Assembly (NCBI GenBank): GCA_002331255.1
Contig: DCZD01000033.1
Coordinates: 7,703-18,351 of the forward strand
DNA: 10,649 bases
Origin: Acidimicrobiaceae bacterium UBA2093
Lineage (GTDB): Bacteria > Actinomycetota > Acidimicrobiia > Acidimicrobiales > Ilumatobacteraceae
Direction of reading: 5' to 3'
Below the pieces are notes generated by a model. It did not search any database. It saw nothing but the letters and a program-made list of their open reading frames with translations, and was not told where the DNA came from. This document shows, piece after piece, positions 4,414 through 10,649 of this stretch (the first letter of the stretch is position 1; every line of letters begins with the position of its first letter). The translations under genes were made by a program, and so were the position numbers.

Positions 4414-6892
4414 TTCTCTTCCTGTAGAAGAAGTTCTTACCGAACTGCGCGAGGCACTCGCCACGCGTGGGGGTGCAGTACTGGTCGCACCACCCGGTGC
4501 CGGAAAGACGACACTTATTCCCATCCGTTTGCTTGACGAAGCATGGCTCGCTGCAAACAAGATCGTGATGCTCGAGCCACGGCGCCTTGCTGCCCGAGCA
4601 GCAGCCCGACGCATGGCCGAGTTGATTGGCGACGAAGTCGGCGGACTCGTCGGTTTTCAGACGCGCGATGAACGTCGCATCAGTGCTCGAACGCGCATTG
4701 AAGTGGTCACCGAAGGAGTGCTGACACGTCGGCTACAGACCGACCCGTCACTCGATGGTGTCGGTCTCGTCATCTTCGACGAAGTGCACGAGCGAAATGT
4801 TCCGACCGACGTCGGTCTGGCTCTTCTGTTGGACGCCCGTCAGACTCTTCGAGCGGATCTTCGTGTGCTCGCCATGTCGGCTACTGCCGAGGCCGACACG
4901 TTTGCCCGCTTACTTGGTGACGATTCACAAGCTGCCCCCATCGTCACATCAGATGGTCGCATGCACCCGGTCGACGTGCGGTACATGGCTCGTCGACGAG
5001 ATGACTCACTCGAGACTGCAATCGCCACGACGGTTCAGACATCGCTTCGCACTGACGACGGTGACATGTTGGTGTTTCTCCCGGGTATTGGGGAGATCAA
5101 CCGAGTTCGTGATCATCTCGTTACGACTCTTCCTCCCGGCGTGGTCGTTCAACGGCTGGCCGGTGCATTGCCGTTCGACGAACAAGACGCTGCTTTGCGA
5201 CCAGATCCACAGGGTCGACGACGCATCGTCCTCAGTACTGACATCGCGGAAACATCTCTGACAGTCGACGGTGTGAACGTGGTGATCGATGCGGGTCTCG
5301 CCAGAGTGCCTCGACTCGACCAACGCACCGGACTTACTCGGCTTTCGACAGTCACCACGTCACGGGCATCTGCAGAGCAGCGAAGTGGTCGTGCCGGACG
5401 TGTTCGGCCTGGTGTCGCCTATCGGCTGTGGAGCCGAATCGAAGATTCAACACGACCGGCCCATCTCCCTCCTGAGATCTCACAAGTTGACTTGTGCTCG
5501 GTGGTACTCGAAGTCGCCGCGTGGGGGTCGGACTTTGAGAAGCTTCCCTTCCCAGACGCTCCTCCTGTTCGATCGATTCAGATTGCACGCGAGACACTCC
5601 GGATGATTCACGCCATAGACGAAGCAGACTGCATCACCGCACACGGCCGCGCACTTCTCGCACTACCGCTTCACCCTCGTCTCGCTTCGATGGTCGTGCA
5701 TGCCCAAGAGGAACTCGGAGGCGATGCAGCCTGGCTGGCATGTGTGCTCTCAGCACTTCTTGAAGAGCGCGACATCATGCGTGGGCGTCCCGATTCGCTG
5801 CCCACCGACATGGCGTTACGTGCTGCAATCGTGTGCGGGGTTTCCTCTGACGACCGAGCCGACCGCGGAGCAGTTCGCCGCGTCGCCGATGCCGCGAAAG
5901 ACATCGCACGTCGGCGCAACATCGAGCACTCACGTCCCCTTCGCGAATCGGTCGTTGCCCATCTCGCTGGCGCGTTGCTATTGGCGGCGTACCCGGATCG
6001 TCTCGCCAAGAATCGGGGTACGAAAGGTCAGTTCGTCATGCGAGCCGGAGGCGGCGCCTGGGTGAATGAACGCGATGAGTTGGCGACTGAGTCGTTCATC
6101 GTGGCCGCTGATGTCGACGGTGACCGCAAGTCAACTCGCATTCGGCGAGGTGCAGGCCTCGACGCCGACCAAGTTGCTCTTATGTTGGGTGACGATGTCG
6201 TCGAAGAAGTCGTTGTCCAGTGGGACAAGGAACGCAACGACCTCGCACGCACGGTGACGCGGAAATGTGGATCACTGCGTCTTGATGAGCGCGTCGGTCC
6301 CGCGTTGCCCGGACCAGACACCGAACATGCGCTCGTTGAACGCGTACGCGTGAGCGCGCTCGGAATCTTGTCGTGGGATGACCGAGCACGCTCAACCCAG
6401 CGTCGCATGCAATTCGCACAACACCACCTGGGTGATTCGTGGCCCGATGTGAGCGACAAACATCTCGTACGCACGGTCAACGAGTGGCTCTCTCCGTACG
6501 TTGCAGGGTGCACATGTCGCGCCGACATCGAGGCCCTAGATGTCGACATGCTGTTACGCGCGCGCCTTTCTTGGGACACATCTACCGAACTCGACTCTCT
6601 CGCGCCACCGACGCTTGTTCTACCGAATGGCAAAGAAGCACAGGTCGACTATTCCGATGTCGACCGGCCCGTCGTCTCAGTTCGCGTACAGCGCGTCTTT
6701 GGCATGACAACTCATCCGACACTGCTTGGGGGACGTGTACCCGTTGTCGTGGAATTACTCTCGCCCGCCGACCGCCCGATTCAGGTGACTTCTGACCTAC
6801 CAGGGTTCTGGAGTGGCTCATGGGCAGAGGTGCGACGTGACATGGCAGGTCGATATCCAAAACATGACTGGCCGGTCGATCCGACCAAATAG
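4406..6892 (+). CDS. hrpB: ATP-dependent RNA helicase HrpB (DEAH box)
   Basis: An 828-residue protein, the usual full length for HrpB. The SF2 DEAH helicase motifs are intact: I APPGAGKTT (28-36), Ia LEPRR (56-60), TEGVL (102-106), II DEVHER (125-130), III SAT (158-160), IV FLPG (224-227), V STDIAETSLTV (277-287) and VI QRSGRAGR (325-332). After these come the ratchet/winged-helix region and the HrpB-specific C-terminal domain ending in WAEVRRDMAGRYPKHDWP. It unwinds structured RNA using ATP in the cytosol; the bacterial role of HrpB is poorly defined. The start is TTG 4406, giving MSDSLPVEEVLTELREAL, which fits other HrpB N-termini. The TTG lies 5 bases before the stop of the upstream gene (8-nt overlap) and has no Shine-Dalgarno, so translation probably depends on ribosomes finishing the thioredoxin-fold gene. 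Confidence 0.96.
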   Translation: MSDSLPVEEVLTELREALATRGGAVLVAPPGAGKTTLIPIRLLDEAWLAANKIVMLEPRRLAARAAARRMAELIGDEVGGLVGFQTRDERRISARTRIEVVTEGVLTRRLQTDPSLDGVGLVIFDEVHERNVPTDVGLALLLDARQTLRADLRVLAMSATAEADTFARLLGDDSQAAPIVTSDGRMHPVDVRYMARRRDDSLETAIATTVQTSLRTDDGDMLVFLPGIGEINRVRDHLVTTLPPGVVVQRLAGALPFDEQDAALRPDPQGRRRIVLSTDIAETSLTVDGVNVVIDAGLARVPRLDQRTGLTRLSTVTTSRASAEQRSGRAGRVRPGVAYRLWSRIEDSTRPAHLPPEISQVDLCSVVLEVAAWGSDFEKLPFPDAPPVRSIQIARETLRMIHAIDEADCITAHGRALLALPLHPRLASMVVHAQEELGGDAAWLACVLSALLEERDIMRGRPDSLPTDMALRAAIVCGVSSDDRADRGAVRRVADAAKDIARRRNIEHSRPLRESVVAHLAGALLLAAYPDRLAKNRGTKGQFVMRAGGGAWVNERDELATESFIVAADVDGDRKSTRIRRGAGLDADQVALMLGDDVVEEVVVQWDKERNDLARTVTRKCGSLRLDERVGPALPGPDTEHALVERVRVSALGILSWDDRARSTQRRMQFAQHHLGDSWPDVSDKHLVRTVNEWLSPYVAGCTCRADIEALDVDMLLRARLSWDTSTELDSLAPPTLVLPNGKEAQVDYSDVDRPVVSVRVQRVFGMTTHPTLLGGRVPVVVELLSPADRPIQVTSDLPGFWSGSWAEVRRDMAGRYPKHDWPVDPTK

Positions 6893-6937
6893 ACGACTCT
6901 TCGTTGGCGAGATGGGTGCTCGCTCAACGGGTGCAAT

Positions 6938-6943
6938 TAGCGT
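6938..6943 (+). promoter_or_regulatory. -10 box (TAGCGT) of fumarase, leaderless
   Basis: TAGCGT ends 6 nt before ATG 6950 in the 57-bp gap after hrpB. The hexamer is identical to the two boxes at 3888-3911. The following GGAGCC is only 2 nt from the ATG at its purine end, too close for ordinary Shine-Dalgarno pairing. A GGGTGC direct repeat (6914-6919 and 6929-6934) lies upstream. Confidence 0.65.
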
Positions 6944-6949
6944 GGAGCC

Positions 6950-8587
6950 ATGGCAGATTTCGTCTTTACTGAACTACTTCCGCTCGGCCCAGACGACACG
7001 CCCTATAGGTTGCTGTCCACCGAAGGCGTGTCAAATGTCGACACCGCACTGGGCAGTTTCCTAAAGGTTGAGCCTGAAGCGATCACACTTCTCACTCAGG
7101 TGGCGATGCGCGAGATTGCACATTTTCTTCGGCCCGGCCACCTACAACAACTTGCCAACATCCTCGAAGATCCAGAAGCAAGTGCCAACGATCGATTTGT
7201 TGCTCTCGACTTGTTGAAGAACTCATCGATCGCCGCAGGAGGCGTATTGCCCATGTGCCAGGACACAGGGACCGCGATCGTCAAAGCGAAAAAAGGTCAG
7301 TACGTCTTCACCGGTGGAAATGACGAGGAAGCGATCGCACGCGGTGTCTTTGACACTTACCAGACGAGCAACTTGCGCTACAGCCAACTTGCGCCGCTGT
7401 CTATGTACGAAGAGAAGAACACTGGCAACAACCTTCCCGCCGAAATCAAAATCGCGGCGACACCGGGCGATGCGTACAAATTCCTCTTCATGGCAAAGGG
7501 CGGTGGCAGTGCCAACAAGAGCTACTTGTTCCAAGAAACCAAGGCTCTGTTGAACGAGAAGACTCTCCTTCCGTGGGTGTTCGAGAAGATGATCACTCTC
7601 GGAACAGCTGCATGCCCGCCGTATCACTTGGCGATTGTCATCGGTGGAACTTCTGCTGAACACGCTGTCGAGACAGCAAAGTTGGCAAGCACTCGCTACC
7701 TCGACTCATTGCCGACGACCGGCAGCGAAACGGGTCACGGGTTCCGCGACCTTGATCTCGAAAAGAAGATTCTCGAGCTTTCTCAGAAGACTGGTATCGG
7801 CGCCCAATTTGGTGGCAAATACTTCTGCCACGACGTCCGTGTCATCAGACTCCCCCGCCACGGCGCCAGTTGCCCAGTGTCTTTTGCGGTGTCATGCAGC
7901 GCTGATCGCCAAGCGCTCGGCAAAATCACACGTGACGGCATCTTCATCGAACAACTCGAACATGATCCGGCGCGTTTCATGCCCGAGGTGGCTGAAGACG
8001 ACTTGAGCAGTGAAGTCGTGCACATCGACTTGAACCGACCGATGGCGGAGATTCGCGCCACACTGACCAAGTATCCGGTGAAGACCCGCGTCATGCTCAC
8101 TGGTCCGATGGTCGTGGCCCGCGACATTGCACACGCAAAGTTGAAAGAACGCCTCGACACCGGTCAGGGTCTTCCGCAGTACTTGAAGGACCATGCCGTG
8201 TACTACGCCGGCCCGGCAAAGACCCCTCAAGGCATGGCATCGGGATCATTCGGCCCGACCACTGCAGGTCGAATGGATTCCTACGTCGCAGACTTCCAAG
8301 CAGCTGGTGGAAGCTTCGTCATGCTTGCCAAGGGAAACAGGTCACGGCAGGTGACTGATGCTTGCGCCACTCATGGCGGTTTTTATCTCGGATCGATCGG
8401 CGGACCTGCGGCGCGACTCGCGCAGGACTGCATCACCAAGGTCGACGTTCTCGAGTACCCAGAGCTTGGAATGGAAGCGGTGTGGAAGATCGAAGTGAAG
8501 GATTTTCCCGCGTTCATCGTGGTCGATGACAAAGGCAATGACTTCTTTGACATGGTCGGTGGCGGCACACCGGTCGCGCTGCACTGA
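6950..8587 (+). CDS. fumA: fumarate hydratase, class I (4Fe-4S)
   Basis: A 545-residue single-chain class I fumarase that interconverts fumarate and (S)-malate in the cytosol, in the TCA cycle. The N-terminal fumerase domain contains LPMCQDTGTA with Cys103 and catalytic Asp105, and GTAACPPYHLAIVIGGTSAE with Cys222. The third ligand is Cys316 in SFAVSCSADR. These three Cys sit two positions before the E. coli FumA ligands (105, 224, 318), so the cluster site is intact. The C-terminal domain shows TGPMVVARDIAHAKLKERL, then AGPAKTPQGMASGSFGPTTA, GGSFVMLAKGNRS and a GGFYLGSIGGPAA segment. Class I enzymes are oxygen-labile, and some members also act on mesaconate or tartrate; which applies here cannot be read directly. 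It has its own promoter after hrpB and ends 7 bp from the convergent LLM gene. Confidence 0.96.
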   Translation: MADFVFTELLPLGPDDTPYRLLSTEGVSNVDTALGSFLKVEPEAITLLTQVAMREIAHFLRPGHLQQLANILEDPEASANDRFVALDLLKNSSIAAGGVLPMCQDTGTAIVKAKKGQYVFTGGNDEEAIARGVFDTYQTSNLRYSQLAPLSMYEEKNTGNNLPAEIKIAATPGDAYKFLFMAKGGGSANKSYLFQETKALLNEKTLLPWVFEKMITLGTAACPPYHLAIVIGGTSAEHAVETAKLASTRYLDSLPTTGSETGHGFRDLDLEKKILELSQKTGIGAQFGGKYFCHDVRVIRLPRHGASCPVSFAVSCSADRQALGKITRDGIFIEQLEHDPARFMPEVAEDDLSSEVVHIDLNRPMAEIRATLTKYPVKTRVMLTGPMVVARDIAHAKLKERLDTGQGLPQYLKDHAVYYAGPAKTPQGMASGSFGPTTAGRMDSYVADFQAAGGSFVMLAKGNRSRQVTDACATHGGFYLGSIGGPAARLAQDCITKVDVLEYPELGMEAVWKIEVKDFPAFIVVDDKGNDFFDMVGGGTPVALH

Positions 8588-8594
8588 GCGCGCG

Positions 8595-9500
8595 TCACAC
8601 CAAAGATTTCACCACTGCCCTGGTCTCGACGGCCTCGTCGGGAGTCCCAGGAAATTCGACTGCTGCGAAGTCAGTGACGCCAATCGACTTGAGCGACATG
8701 ATTCGGTCACGCACTTCATCCGCGCTACCGATGATGGCGATGTCCGCAGGACCGTCTGCGTTCTCGTGGTCGAGCATGGCTCTGTAACTCGGAAGCGACC
8801 CGTACACCGCGAACACCTTCGCAGCTCGTACCTTCGCGGCGTCTGTGTCTTTCGTGACGCAGACCGGAAGTGCTGCAATAACGCGTGGTGCAGGACGACC
8901 GAATTCGTCGGCGGCCGCCGTGATGGTCGGCACTGTGAGTGACTTCAACGTGTTCGGACCGGTGCACCACGTCAGCGTGCCGTCGGCAAGTGCGGCAGTC
9001 ACACGCAACATCTGCGGACCAAGTGCAGCCACGACCACTCCGAATGGTGACGAACCTTTGATCGAAACACCAGCCATCACCTTGTAGACCTCGCCATCAA
9101 ATGCGACCGACTCACCGCGGGCCAGCGGCATCAGGACCGACAGGTACTCCTTCATGTGACGCACTGGCTTGTCGAATGACATTCCCATCAGGTTCTCGAT
9201 GACGACTTTGTGGCTGAGGCCGATACCGAGTGTGAGTCGTCCACCTGATGCCGCATTCACCGTATGACACTGCTGAGCCAACATCATCGGATGACGTGGA
9301 TAGGTCGGGACGACACTCGTCCCCAGTTCGATTCGCGGAACCTCGCGACCAACGATGGCAAGAGCCGTCAGGGCATCATGCCCGAAGATTTGCGGCGCCC
9401 AATAGCTGGCGAAACCATCTGCTTCTGCTTGACGCGCCTCCGCCACCACATCATCGAGCGTTCCATCGTTGACTGTTCCACCGAACAAACCAATTCGCAT
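8595..9500 (-). CDS. F420-dependent LLM-class oxidoreductase (MSMEG_4879-like)
   Basis: A 301-residue luciferase-like monooxygenase TIM-barrel protein. The conserved features are the N-terminal strand MRIGLFGG, the DDVVAEARQAEADGFASYWAPQ stretch (16-37), RIELGTSVVPTYPRHPMMLAQQ (56-77) with the typical PRHP turn, GGRLTLGIGLSH (86-97), PVRHMKEYL (112-120) and a C-terminal GSADEVRDRI segment. The PRHP and GLSH segments with a short N-terminus resemble the F420-dependent MSMEG_4879 family (TIGR03564), which uses F420/F420H2 for hydride transfer to an unknown substrate in the cytosol. Start ATG 9498-9500 has TACGGT 6 nt upstream. No partner genes suggest a pathway. It runs convergent to fumarase with only 7 bp between the stop codons. 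Confidence 0.9.
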   Translation of the reverse strand: MRIGLFGGTVNDGTLDDVVAEARQAEADGFASYWAPQIFGHDALTALAIVGREVPRIELGTSVVPTYPRHPMMLAQQCHTVNAASGGRLTLGIGLSHKVVIENLMGMSFDKPVRHMKEYLSVLMPLARGESVAFDGEVYKVMAGVSIKGSSPFGVVVAALGPQMLRVTAALADGTLTWCTGPNTLKSLTVPTITAAADEFGRPAPRVIAALPVCVTKDTDAAKVRAAKVFAVYGSLPSYRAMLDHENADGPADIAIIGSADEVRDRIMSLKSIGVTDFAAVEFPGTPDEAVETRAVVKSLV

Positions 9501-9506
9501 GTGATG

Positions 9507-9512
9507 ACCGTA
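9507..9512 (-). promoter_or_regulatory. -10 box (TACGGT) of the LLM oxidoreductase gene, leaderless
   Basis: On the minus strand TACGGT ends 6 nt before ATG 9500. A possible -35, TTGAAC, lies at 9532-9537 with a 19-bp spacer, the only reasonable -35 near any of the boxes in this window. No Shine-Dalgarno is seen. The rest of the 75-bp gap to the ABC-F gene shows no clear hairpin terminator. Confidence 0.6.
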
Positions 9513-9575
9513 GCCGCATGATCACGGATGGGTTCAAGCCAGAGAAAGTGATTGTGCTGAACGCCAATGTGCCGA

Positions 9576-10649
9576 TCAGGCCAAGCTGACTATGTCAAGC
9601 CAGTCCTCAGAGAAATAGTCGACTTGGCCATCGGGCAAGAGCAATACCTTGGTGGGATCAAGATGTTTCACGAATTCAGTGTCGTGACTGACGAAGATAA
9701 TCGAGCCCTTCCAATCCGCCAACGATGCAGCGACCGCCTCTCGACTGGGCGGATCGAGGTTGTTCGTGGGTTCGTCGAGTAGCAGCACGTTATTGCCCCC
9801 GATCATGAGCATCGCGAGTGCAAGCTTCGTCTTCTCACCACCAGACAACGTGCCTGACTCTTGAAACACTTTGGTTCCCTGCAGACCAAACATGCCGAGC
9901 AGACCACGCAGCTGAGTGTCAGTGAGCGATGCGCCGGACGGCAGGTCACGGCGCATGTGGTCGATGAGCGACATGTGCGGGTCGAGGTTGTCGTGCTCTT
10001 GGGCGTAGTAACCGGTGCTCACATTGTGGCCCCAACGGAAGTCGCCGGTCTTCGGTTGTGTTTCGCCGGCAAGGATTCTCAACAGAGACGTTTTACCTGC
10101 TCCGTTCAGTCCAAGTACGAGCAAGCGCTCACCTCGACCCAAGTCGAACGACACGTCCTCGAAAATCGCTGGGCCTCCGTATGCCTGCGATAAGTGCGTG
10201 GCTTCGATGACCGTCACTCCAGAGGTCGGTGGGTCGGGAAACCGAACAGTGAACCGCCTGTCGCGATTGGAGACCGACACCTTGTCGTCTTCCAGTCGAC
10301 TGATGCGCTTCTCGATGCTGTGCGCCATCGATGCCTTCGACGCCTTGGCGCCAAACCGGTCGACGACGGTCTGGAGACGGGCGATTTCTTTTTCTTGCAA
10401 TACAGCTTTCCGAGCGAGACGCTCTTCATCGGCTGCTCGCGCAGACTTGTACTGGCTGTAGGTGCCTCGATATTCCACCAAATGTCCGACGCCATCTTCA
10501 TCTGGACGATCGACGTGAAGTACTCGCGTGATGGCTTCATCGAGCAGTTCAAGGTCATGACTGATGACGACAAGTGCGCCCTTGTAGTTGCGCAGGAAGT
10601 TCAACAACCAGTTCTTTGCATCCAAGTCGAGGTGGTTCGTCGGCTCATC
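9576..10649 (-). CDS. ABC-F family ATPase, N-terminus cut by window edge
   Basis: 357 residues are visible; the frame is open to the right edge, so the first ATPase domain is missing up to its Walker B. The visible part opens with DEPTNHLD (Walker B plus D-loop of domain 1) and the H-switch ISHD (29-32). A charged coiled-coil linker follows (about 65-130, rich in Glu, Arg and Lys). The second domain has Walker A GLNGAGKTS (180-188), signature LSGGEKTKLALA (268-279), Walker B VLLLDEPTNNLD (288-299) and H-switch SHD (321-323). There are no transmembrane segments, as expected for ABC-F proteins, which bind the ribosome and either relieve stalling or give antibiotic target protection. The ending LLPDGQVDYFSEDW is reminiscent of actinobacterial Rv1473-type members, from memory only. 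Resistance cannot be claimed from sequence. Confidence 0.93.
   Translation of the reverse strand, partial: DEPTNHLDLDAKNWLLNFLRNYKGALVVISHDLELLDEAITRVLHVDRPDEDGVGHLVEYRGTYSQYKSARAADEERLARKAVLQEKEIARLQTVVDRFGAKASKASMAHSIEKRISRLEDDKVSVSNRDRRFTVRFPDPPTSGVTVIEATHLSQAYGGPAIFEDVSFDLGRGERLLVLGLNGAGKTSLLRILAGETQPKTGDFRWGHNVSTGYYAQEHDNLDPHMSLIDHMRRDLPSGASLTDTQLRGLLGMFGLQGTKVFQESGTLSGGEKTKLALAMLMIGGNNVLLLDEPTNNLDPPSREAVAASLADWKGSIIFVSHDTEFVKHLDPTKVLLLPDGQVDYFSEDWLDIVSLA

Noticed and set aside
6028..6633. Open 201-residue frame on the minus strand inside hrpB
   Set aside because: It lies wholly within the conserved hrpB coding region, is very rich in Ser and Arg as expected of an antisense shadow, and has no recognisable motif or promoter.
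9501..9525. Inverted repeat GTGAT / ATCAC with a 15-bp spacer around the LLM promoter
   Set aside because: Only 5-bp arms with a wide spacer; expected often by chance and not centred like the dyads in the two divergent gaps.
10590..10625. TTG at 10625 as the true start of the ABC-F gene
   Set aside because: The frame is open upstream and encodes DEPTNHLD, the Walker B and D-loop of the first ATPase domain, so the gene continues beyond the window.
1..10649. A defence, mobile or otherwise novel multi-gene system
   Set aside because: No transposase, integrase, toxin-antitoxin, restriction, CRISPR or phage-like gene, no long repeats and no tRNA seen; every long gene except the eIF2B-like and thioredoxin-fold proteins belongs to a well-known family.

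Overview
The window is an ordinary, very compact stretch of bacterial chromosome. By my boundaries about 97% of it is coding, and the longest gap between genes is 75 bp. It most likely comes from an actinobacterium, with an Acidimicrobiia-like lineage as my best guess. The reasons are a split-barrel F420-type flavoenzyme-fold protein, a luciferase-like F420-dependent oxidoreductase, moderately high GC, GTG and TTG starts, and TANNNT -10 boxes set 6-7 nt before start codons. Chloroflexota cannot be excluded from the sequence alone. I see no tRNA, rRNA, CRISPR array, insertion sequence, phage gene or defence system.

Layout, left to right. (1) 1-581 (-): 5' part of a HAD-superfamily hydrolase gene, cut by the window edge. 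It is divergent from (2) 615-1670 (+), a Chloroflexus-type malyl-CoA lyase (mcl), which is followed 14 bp later by (3) 1685-2554 (+), a CitE-like lyase/thioesterase. (4) 2581-3048 (-): an F420-type split-barrel (PPOX-fold) protein. (5) 3077-3880 (-): an eIF2B/NagB-RpiA-like protein, divergent from (6) 3919-4413 (+), a thioredoxin-fold protein without the CxxC pair. Its end overlaps (7) 4406-6892 (+), the DEAH helicase hrpB. (8) 6950-8587 (+): class I (4Fe-4S) fumarase, convergent at 7 bp with (9) 8595-9500 (-), an F420-dependent LLM oxidoreductase. (10) 9576-10649 (-): the C-terminal two thirds of an ABC-F ATPase, cut by the right edge.

How the genes work together. mcl and the CitE-like gene form a two-gene operon that could condense glyoxylate with acetyl-CoA or propionyl-CoA and hydrolyse malyl-CoA to malate. 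The fumarase could feed or drain the same C4 pool, but it lies 4 kb away under its own promoter, so that link is inference. The other genes look like unlinked housekeeping functions.

The most notable signal is regulatory. All seven genes that begin a transcription unit inside the window have a TANNNT hexamer (in every case TAC or TAG, then NNT) ending 6 or 7 nt before the start codon, which predicts leaderless mRNAs. The one clear operon-internal start with a gap has a Shine-Dalgarno (GGAGG), and the other overlaps its upstream gene. Both divergent gene pairs have perfect inverted repeats built around their two opposing -10 boxes (591-605 and 3888-3911).
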